The notes below the pieces were generated by a model. It did not search any database. It worked only from the letters and a program-made list of their open reading frames with translations, and was not told where the DNA came from. DNA of 12,946 nt from contig JBOEGA010000002.1 in the NCBI GenBank assembly GCA_050633205.1, positions 1 to 12,946 of the forward strand. The letters run 5' to 3'. Positions within the stretch are counted from its first letter, which is position 1. Every line of letters starts with the position of its first letter. This stretch comes from CBDHHC01 sp050633205. GTDB taxonomy: Bacteria; Pseudomonadota; Alphaproteobacteria; Rhizobiales; CBDHHC01. Shown one piece after another: positions 7,747 through 12,946 of the stretch. The position numbers and the translations under genes were made by a program.

Positions 7747-7760
7747 TTATCTATAGATAA
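7747..7760. repeat. Perfect 14-bp palindrome between dppF and the peptidase gene
   Basis: TTATCTATAGATAA is identical to its reverse complement. It lies one base beyond the dppF stop codon and 38 nt upstream of the peptidase ATG. It is AT-rich, so it would make a weak hairpin but a plausible protein-binding site. No T-run makes it a terminator. The function is unknown, and chance is possible in AT-rich DNA. Confidence 0.35.
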
Positions 7761-7761
7761 C

Positions 7762-8826
7762 TTAAATTAAATTATCCCTACCTTCCTCTATCGCATGACA
7801 GGCAATTTTTCGCGTAGGATCGTTTTTTATATTTTGAATCTTCATTTCTTTGATAGCGGGCGTCTCATTTGCGCAGCGATCGTTCGCTAGGGGACAGCGA
7901 GGATGAAACAAACATCCCGTGGGTGGCGATAGTGGAGAAGGCAGTTCGCCTTTTAGCTTTGATAGATGTTTTTTGTCGCTGCTGCGTTTTTCGGGATCGG
8001 CAATTGGGCGCGCGGATAGCAATACTTGCGTATAGGGATGTTGAGGGTTGGCAAAAATTTCTTGGCAATTACCATACTCCACTGGGCGACCTAAATACAT
8101 CACTAATAAATCATCGGCAATAAATCTGACCACGGATAGATCATGAGAAATAAACACATAAGTTAATTGAAGTTCTTCCCGTAGATCCGCCAATAAGTTC
8201 AGCACTTGCGCTTGTATTGAAACGTCGAGAGCCGATACCGGTTCATCAAGCACGACAACTTTTGGTTTTAACATCAAAGCTCGTGCAATCGCGATACGCT
8301 GGCGTTGCCCGCCGCTAAACATGTGTGGGTAGCGATCGTAATGTTCTGGACGTAATCCCACACGCTCAAGCATTTCATTCACCGCTTTGCGTCGTTGTTG
8401 ATTGTCCATGTTGGTATTGATGATCAGTGGTTCGGCAAGTATGGAACCGATTTTTTGTCGGGGATTTAGCGAGCCGTAGGGATCTTGAAAAACGATTTGC
8501 ACCATTTGCCTGAGAGCGATTTTTTCTTCTTTGGTTTTGACGCCTGCAATATCTAAACCGTTAATCGTTAGCGATCCGGATGTTGGTTTTTCAATAGAGG
8601 TTAGTAGCCGAGCCAAGGTTGATTTTCCGCACCCGGATTCTCCCACGACTGCTAAAGTCTTGCCTTTCTGCAAAGAAAAACTCGCGCCTGAAAGGGCCCG
8701 CACTTGAGCCTTTTGAAACATCGTATCGCCGCTAACTTGATAAGTTTTGTGGAGATCCTTCGCTTCGATCATGGCAGAATCGTTTGTGGCTTTGTCTGCA
8801 GTCACTATGTTATTTGGTGTAGACAT
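7762..8826 (-). CDS. dppF: Dipeptide ABC transporter ATP-binding protein DppF
   Basis: One of the two cytoplasmic ATPases that drive the dipeptide importer, 354 residues. Walker A is GESGCGKST at residues 62-70, the Q-loop lies in VFQDPYGSLNP, the ABC signature SGGQRQR starts at 171, Walker B is VVLDEP with Asp194 and catalytic Glu195, and the switch His is 228. The C-terminal oligopeptide/dipeptide-transporter extension carries Cys305, Cys311, Cys318 and Cys343. Related subunits place a [4Fe-4S] cluster at such a Cys quartet. The SGGQRQR signature and the QDPYGSLNPR stretch favour the F-type over the D-type subunit. Translation starts at ATG 8826, 70 nt after dppD; the Shine-Dalgarno is weak (GAGAC) and partly inside a small inverted repeat. 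The first ~18 residues before MIEAKDL are poorly conserved, so a start at residue 19 cannot be excluded. Confidence 0.93.
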   Translation of the reverse strand: MSTPNNIVTADKATNDSAMIEAKDLHKTYQVSGDTMFQKAQVRALSGASFSLQKGKTLAVVGESGCGKSTLARLLTSIEKPTSGSLTINGLDIAGVKTKEEKIALRQMVQIVFQDPYGSLNPRQKIGSILAEPLIINTNMDNQQRRKAVNEMLERVGLRPEHYDRYPHMFSGGQRQRIAIARALMLKPKVVVLDEPVSALDVSIQAQVLNLLADLREELQLTYVFISHDLSVVRFIADDLLVMYLGRPVEYGNCQEIFANPQHPYTQVLLSARPIADPEKRSSDKKHLSKLKGELPSPLSPPTGCLFHPRCPLANDRCANETPAIKEMKIQNIKNDPTRKIACHAIEEGRDNLI

Positions 8827-8835
8827 TTATTGTCT
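8821..8835 (-). repeat. Small inverted repeat over the dppF start codon
   Basis: AGACA (8821-8825) and TGTCT (8831-8835) are exact reverse complements separated by 5 nt. The ATG of dppF (8826-8824 on the - strand) and part of its GAGAC ribosome binding site fall inside. The stem is only 5 bp with two G-C pairs, so any effect on translation would be slight. Confidence 0.25.
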
Positions 8836-8896
8836 CGAATAAATAATAAAGTACTCTACTAGAGGGTTGTTTAGATACTCGTTTGTGTGGCTATCG

Positions 8897-9844
8897 CTAG
8901 TCGCCTACCAAAGGAAAATGACAGCGCACTTCGTTACCAATGGGTTGTTCTGTTCGACATTCATCTTGTACGTATTCGCAACGAGGGCTAAACAAACAAC
9001 CTTTGGGTCGATCTGTTTGTCCTGGCACCACACCCGGTATAGAAGGCAAATGATTGCTAGTGGCGCGTTCCGGTAATGCATTTAACAGAGCTTGGGTATA
9101 AGGATGTTTTGGCGATTTAAAAAGATCGATAACATTTTGTTGTTCGACTTGTTGTCCTGCGTATTGGACAATAACACGATCGGCAGTTTCTGCGACCACG
9201 GCCATATCGTGAGTAATCAAAACCAATGCCATTTCTTCGCTGGTTTGCAAGCTGGTTAACAAGTCGAGAATCTGCGCTTGGATCGTTACGTCTAAAGCTG
9301 TAGTGGGCTCATCTGCGATTAATAATTTCGGTTTGCAAGCAATCATCATTGCAATCATCACGCGTTGATTCATGCCGCCAGACATTTGATGTGGGAAAAC
9401 TTTCAAACGTTTTTCTGGCGCCGGGATGCCAACTTTACCCAGTAATTCAATCGCCCGCTTTTCACTTTCTTTTTTGTTGAACCCCAAATGTTTTTTAATG
9501 CCTTCAGTTAACTGATAACCAACACTGAAACAAGGGTTTAAACTCGTCATCGGTTCTTGGAAAATCATAGAGATATCTTTGCCAACAATTTTCTGGCGCT
9601 GTTTTTTAGACAGAGATAATAAATCGATACCGTCGAACTGCATTTTGTCTGCGGTGATTTTTGCGGTCCAAGGAAGTAAGCCCATAACCGCCAACATAGA
9701 TACGGATTTACCAGAGCCAGATTCGCCAACGATAGCGATAACTTCATCGCTACTAAAATTAAAATTGACACCATCAACCGCACGAAACCAACCATTAACA
9801 GTTTGGAATTCGACGGAAAGATTTTGGATGTCAACTAAACTCAT
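8897..9844 (-). CDS. dppD: Dipeptide ABC transporter ATP-binding protein DppD
   Basis: The second ATPase of the importer, 315 residues, expected to pair with DppF at the cytoplasmic face of DppBC. Walker A is GESGSGKS at residues 40-47, the Q-loop is Gln96 in FQEPMTSLNP, the signature SGGMNQR starts at 155, Walker B is LLIADEP with Asp178 and Glu179, and the switch His is 212. The C-terminal extension (HPYTQALLNALP, then IPGVVPG) ends with Cys283, Cys289, Cys296 and Cys308, a probable [4Fe-4S] ligand set. The SGGM signature and EPMTSLNP are typical of the D-type subunit; Asn159 stands where E. coli DppD/OppD have Ser as I recall. ATG 9844 is the start; upstream is an A-run without a clear Shine-Dalgarno. 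It follows dppC after a 130-nt gap, the widest between full-length genes of this cluster. Confidence 0.93.
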   Translation of the reverse strand: MSLVDIQNLSVEFQTVNGWFRAVDGVNFNFSSDEVIAIVGESGSGKSVSMLAVMGLLPWTAKITADKMQFDGIDLLSLSKKQRQKIVGKDISMIFQEPMTSLNPCFSVGYQLTEGIKKHLGFNKKESEKRAIELLGKVGIPAPEKRLKVFPHQMSGGMNQRVMIAMMIACKPKLLIADEPTTALDVTIQAQILDLLTSLQTSEEMALVLITHDMAVVAETADRVIVQYAGQQVEQQNVIDLFKSPKHPYTQALLNALPERATSNHLPSIPGVVPGQTDRPKGCLFSPRCEYVQDECRTEQPIGNEVRCHFPLVGD

Positions 9845-9974
9845 TTTTTTGTGTTTCTAATCAGATTACTAAATTGCGTTGGGATGTTCGAAAAGCTGAA
9901 TACTTGCCATTCATGGCAATAACGCACCGTGCGGACGCCGTTAGAACAGAAATAGACAATGTTCAACTCCCTAA
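9845..9974 (-). promoter_or_regulatory. 130-nt dppC-dppD gap with two adjacent inverted repeats
   Basis: Two small dyads lie close together: TTGCCAT (9904-9910) with ATGGCAA (9913-9919), 7-bp arms around TC, and CGCAC (9923-9927) with GTGCG (9929-9933). Neither is followed by a T-run on the - strand, so they are not standard terminators. They could be a binding site, an RNA-processing or stabilising element that sets the ratio of permease to ATPase, or chance. No protein-coding segment is visible in the gap. Confidence 0.35.
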
Positions 9975-10919
9975 TTAGGATCGTTTCATTTTCGGGTCTA
10001 GCGCGTCTCTTAAGCCGTCGCCCATTAAATTAATAGAAAGCACTGTAATTAAAATCGCTAAACCTGGAAAAGTAATAACCCACCAAGCACTTAATACAAA
10101 TTCTCTGGCCTCCGCCAACATTGTTCCCCATTCTGGAGTGGGTGGTTGTGCGCCCATTCCTAAAAACCCAAGCGCAGCTGCATCGAGGATTGCCGCAGAA
10201 AAACTTAAAGTTGCCTGCACAATCAGAGGGCCCATGCAATTCGGCAGGATGCTAATAAACATTAAGCGCAATTTCCCTGCGCCAGCGATGCGGCTGGCGG
10301 TAACGTAATCTTTCCCCGCTTCATTTATGGCTGACGCACGCACTAGTCGCACGTAATGAGGTAAATAAGTGATGGAAATTGCGATCATCGCATTACCTAA
10401 GCCGGGCTCAAGAATGGCGACAAGTACTAAAGCCATTAACAGCGATGGAACGGACAAAATAATATCCATGATCCGCATCACGATGGTTTCCCACCAGCCG
10501 CGAAAAAAACCAGCGGATAATCCCAAGATGACGCCGACACTCATGGTGAGAAAAATAACAATGCTACCGACGTATAAAGAGTAACGCGTGCCGTATATTA
10601 AACGGGACAAAATATCGCGGCCGACATCATCGGTGCCGAGTAAAAATTTAGAGCTGCCGCCGTCAATCCAGGCGGGTGCTTGTAGTAAGGCATCGCGAAA
10701 TTGTTCGCTAGGATCGTGAGGAGCGACTATGTTGGCGAAACAAGCGAGAAATATGATAAACAAAATAACGCAGAGACCCGCGACTGCGCCTTTATTTTCT
10801 GAAAAATAAAACCAAAACTCTTTAAGTTGAATTTTTAAGGGCGATTCATTCAGAAGATCCAGTTCGTCTAGCTCTGATGCATCGCGCTTGTTATCAATGT
10901 TAGTTGCCGACTCAGACAT
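9975..10919 (-). CDS. dppC: Dipeptide ABC transporter permease DppC
   Basis: Inner-membrane permease subunit of 314 residues. A hydrophilic N-terminal tail of about 40 residues precedes the first membrane helix (AGLCVILFIIFLACF, ~47-61). The periplasmic stretch HDPSEQF...FLLGTDDVGRDILSRLIYGTR is characteristic of the DppC/OppC N-terminal region, and five further hydrophobic helices follow. The EAA loop that contacts the ATPase begins at Glu200 (EAGKDYVTASRIAGAG). ALGFLGMGAQPPTPEWGTML and the ending LRDALDPKMK are hallmarks of the C-type subunit. The ATG at 10919 lies 2 nt after the dppB stop codon, and its probable ribosome binding site GAGCGA is inside the last codons of dppB, so translation of the two permeases is likely coupled. 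Confidence 0.94.
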   Translation of the reverse strand: MSESATNIDNKRDASELDELDLLNESPLKIQLKEFWFYFSENKGAVAGLCVILFIIFLACFANIVAPHDPSEQFRDALLQAPAWIDGGSSKFLLGTDDVGRDILSRLIYGTRYSLYVGSIVIFLTMSVGVILGLSAGFFRGWWETIVMRIMDIILSVPSLLMALVLVAILEPGLGNAMIAISITYLPHYVRLVRASAINEAGKDYVTASRIAGAGKLRLMFISILPNCMGPLIVQATLSFSAAILDAAALGFLGMGAQPPTPEWGTMLAEAREFVLSAWWVITFPGLAILITVLSINLMGDGLRDALDPKMKRS

Positions 10920-10921
10920 TC

Positions 10922-11935
10922 TTATCGCTCGTGACTTAAACGTGGATTAATGAATCCGTAAGTTAAATCGACAATTAAATTGACAATCATAATCATCGAC
11001 GCGATAAGCACTAAAGCACCCTGCACCACAAAATAATCGCGACGGAAAATCGAATCAACGACCCACTTACCTACGCCGGGCCAACTAAAAATCGTTTCCG
11101 TTAATATTGCTCCCGCTAATAAAACCCCAACTTGTAGCCCGATAACGGTGACCAAAGTAATGAGTGCATTGCGTAAAGCGTGAATGGCAATTACCCGAAA
11201 ACTGCTTAAACCTTTGGCGCGTGCGGTTCGCACATAATCTTCATTTAACACTTCTAACATAGCCGATCGAGTTTGCCGTGCGATCACGGCGAGGGGGATG
11301 GTACCTAAAGCGGCCGCGGGCAATATTAAGTGGGATAGTGCTGAAGTCAGTGCGCCGGGTTCATTGCTAAAAAACAAACTATCAATAATCATAAAACCTG
11401 TTGTCGGCTCTAACCAGATCGTTGCGTCTAAGCGTCCGGAAACTGGCGTCCAACCCAAGACACCGGAGAACAACATGATTAACAGTAAACCCCACCAAAA
11501 AATTGGCATCGAGTAGCCGGTGAGCGACACCCCCATAATAGTATGGTCGACGAAAGAACCTTGTTTGACTGCGGCAAAAACACCTGCGGGAATGCCGATA
11601 ATTATTGCGAGTAATAAAGCGCAAATAGATAATTCTGCGGTGGCGGCAAAGCGCGGTAAAAACTCATCAAGCACCGGTTGTTTGGTGACGAAAGATTCGC
11701 CGAGGTCGCCATGGGCGAGATCATTTAAAAAAGAAAAATATTGTTGCCAGACCGGTTTGTCAAAACCAAATTCCCGCGTTAGTTCAGCGTGGCGCTCTGC
11801 GGGCATGCCTCGCTCGCCGGCGAGTAACTCAATCGGATCGCCAGGAAGTACGCGCACAAACGCAAAGGCGACCAAAGTCACTCCGAGAAAGGTCGGAATT
11901 AATAATCCGATTTTGGTAAGTAGAAGACGAATCAC
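10922..11935 (-). CDS. dppB: Dipeptide ABC transporter permease DppB
   Basis: Inner-membrane permease subunit of 337 residues, the usual DppB length. It has an N-terminal membrane helix (IGLLIPTFLGVTLVAFAFV), the conserved periplasmic segment VLPGDPIELLAGE through FGFDKPVWQQYFSFL and HGDLGESF, then five more hydrophobic helices. The EAA loop runs from Glu232 (EDYVRTARAKGLS). LTETIFSWPGVGKWVVDSI and the ending YGFINPRLSHE are typical of the B-type subunit. The start is GTG at 11935, with no strong Shine-Dalgarno; it places the first helix where the family has it and no in-frame ATG fits. The gene follows dppA after 118 nt and is coupled to dppC downstream. Confidence 0.94.
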   Translation of the reverse strand: MIRLLLTKIGLLIPTFLGVTLVAFAFVRVLPGDPIELLAGERGMPAERHAELTREFGFDKPVWQQYFSFLNDLAHGDLGESFVTKQPVLDEFLPRFAATAELSICALLLAIIIGIPAGVFAAVKQGSFVDHTIMGVSLTGYSMPIFWWGLLLIMLFSGVLGWTPVSGRLDATIWLEPTTGFMIIDSLFFSNEPGALTSALSHLILPAAALGTIPLAVIARQTRSAMLEVLNEDYVRTARAKGLSSFRVIAIHALRNALITLVTVIGLQVGVLLAGAILTETIFSWPGVGKWVVDSIFRRDYFVVQGALVLIASMIMIVNLIVDLTYGFINPRLSHER

Positions 11936-12053
11936 GTAAGCAAACTTAACTCAAAAATTGCTCGCCGCGTTTTTCTAGATATTTTTTTAAATAACATGAT
12001 AAAAAATACTTCGCAGCGAACCTGTGAATCTACTAGTAAAACTAGAAAATTAA
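11936..12053 (-). promoter_or_regulatory. 118-nt dppA-dppB gap with small hairpins
   Basis: On the - strand, reading away from dppA, a small dyad CTAGT/ACTAG (12033-12037 and 12041-12045) comes first. It is followed by TTCGC/GCGAA arms (12010-12014 and 12016-12020) and then a T-rich stretch. The second resembles a weak intrinsic terminator and could leak, giving more dppA than dppBCDF message, a common pattern for binding-protein operons. The stems are short, so this is tentative. Confidence 0.3.
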
Positions 12054-12946
12054 TTATTGTATATCCACTCCGTAAAAAATATTGCCCCCGAGTGGATCAA
12101 TTTTGAAGTTGCTGACTTCTTTTCTGACGGGTTGAAATACAATTGAATGTGCCATTGTTGCCCAGGGTGCTTGCTCTTTAAAAATCACCTGCGCTTGCTT
12201 ATAAAGTTCAATGCGCTCTTGTTGATCTGAAGTGGTTTTTGCTTGTTGAATTAAATCTTCAAAAGGCTGGTAACACCACTGTGAACGGTTGGCGTTGCCG
12301 ACACCATCGCAACCTAGGAGCACGGCAAGAAAATTATCAGGGTCGCCATTGTCACCGGTCCAGCCCATTAACAAAGCGCCATCGCGGGCAGTATCTTTTG
12401 AGCGTTCTAAATATTCACCCCATTCATAAGAAACGATTTCCGCTTCTACGCCGATCTTTGCCCAATCTTCTTGAATCAATACAGCCATGCGGCGTGCATT
12501 CGGATTGTAAGAACGTTGTACCGGCATTGCCCAGATTTTAGTTTTGAGATTACTTACGCCGGCATCGTCCAATATTTTTTTCGCGGCTTCGGGATCATAA
12601 GGGTAATCATTTACCTCGTCGTTATAAGACCAGATCGTGGGAGGTATGGGGTTCTTGGCTACTGTCCCTGCACCTTGGTACACGGCTTCGAGTATCGCTT
12701 CGCGGTCAATGGCCATTGATAGTGCCCGCCGAACTTCGGCCTTATCGAAAGGAGGCATCATTGTGTTGTAAGCCAGGTAGCCAACATTGAGCCCGGGTTT
12801 TTCTAATAAATTCACTGCCGGATCGGTTCTCATCGCGACTAAGTCTGCGGGATTTGGATAGGGCATCACATGACACTCACCGGCTTTCAACTTTTGATAA
12901 CGTACCGATGCATCGGGTGTGATTGAGAATATCAAGCGGTCAACGG
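12054..12946 (-). CDS. dppA: Periplasmic dipeptide-binding protein DppA, C-terminal part (5' end outside the window)
   Basis: The frame stays open to the window edge, so this is the C-terminal 297 or so residues of a protein that should be about 530 long. A TTG at 12935 is an ordinary Leu codon within VDRLIFSITPDASVRY, not a start. The fragment follows E. coli DppA closely: SITPDASVRYQKLKAGECHV, PYPNPADL, PGLNVGYLAYN, AVYQGAGTVAKNPIPPT, AMPVQRSYNPNARRMA, YEWGEYL, MGWTGDNGDPDNF, WCYQPFEDLIQ and FQPVRKEV. In E. coli DppA, as I recall, the Arg in NARRMA and the Asp in the GDNGDPDNF segment hold the carboxylate and amino ends of the dipeptide; both motifs are intact. It would deliver dipeptides to DppBC. 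Signal peptide and promoter lie beyond the window. Confidence 0.95.
   Translation of the reverse strand, partial: VDRLIFSITPDASVRYQKLKAGECHVMPYPNPADLVAMRTDPAVNLLEKPGLNVGYLAYNTMMPPFDKAEVRRALSMAIDREAILEAVYQGAGTVAKNPIPPTIWSYNDEVNDYPYDPEAAKKILDDAGVSNLKTKIWAMPVQRSYNPNARRMAVLIQEDWAKIGVEAEIVSYEWGEYLERSKDTARDGALLMGWTGDNGDPDNFLAVLLGCDGVGNANRSQWCYQPFEDLIQQAKTTSDQQERIELYKQAQVIFKEQAPWATMAHSIVFQPVRKEVSNFKIDPLGGNIFYGVDIQ

Noticed and set aside
11520..11939. 139-codon + strand open frame
   Set aside because: It is antisense to the start of dppB, which has full family motifs; the product is Ser/Lys/Pro-rich noise of the opposite strand.
12054..12935. Complete gene starting at the TTG at 12935
   Set aside because: The reading frame continues beyond it to the window edge with DppA-like residues, so the gene is cut by the window and the TTG is an internal Leu.
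1..12946. Mobile elements, phage genes, CRISPR arrays, tRNA or rRNA genes
   Set aside because: No transposase or integrase-like protein, no regular spaced repeats and no cloverleaf-like or rRNA-like sequence was seen; the gene content is ordinary chromosomal metabolism and transport.

Overview
The window reads as chromosomal DNA of a Gram-negative bacterium, most likely a gammaproteobacterium. The visible part of the dipeptide-binding protein is very close to Escherichia coli DppA as I remember it. There is an outer-membrane-type lipoprotein and a complete dppBCDF set. Base composition is moderate and even across the window. I see no transposase, integrase, phage gene, tRNA, rRNA or CRISPR array. 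I cannot name the genus from sequence alone.

Left part (1-6300): a GTG-started EVE-domain gene on the + strand converges on a very large - strand gene through a two-way terminator. The large gene (571-5022) is a single-chain, biotin-dependent acyl-CoA carboxylase. It carries all the modules that E. coli spreads over AccA, AccD, AccC and AccB, in the order AccA-like CT, a ~370-residue middle region, AccD-like CT, biotin carboxylase, biotin carrier. A 284-nt intergenic region separates it from a divergent LysR-type regulator (5307-6263). This region holds a 26-bp near-palindrome that is a good operator candidate. The regulator ends at a second two-way terminator.

Right part (6320-12946): six - strand genes lie head to tail, transcribed in the order dppA (5' end beyond the window), dppB, dppC, dppD, dppF, then an M28 metallopeptidase lipoprotein resembling carboxypeptidase Q. 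They suggest a peptide-scavenging unit: the lipoprotein would hydrolyse small peptides in the envelope, DppA would capture dipeptides, and DppBC with the DppDF ATPases would import them. Gaps between the dpp genes are 2 to 130 nt and several hold small inverted repeats.

No clearly undescribed system is visible. The points most worth a second look are the domain order and unassigned middle region of the carboxylase, its divergent LysR partner with the palindrome, the hairpin that could mask the EVE gene's ribosome binding site, and the placement of the carboxypeptidase Q-like lipoprotein after dppF. Two undetermined bases (3756-3757) lie inside the carboxylase gene.
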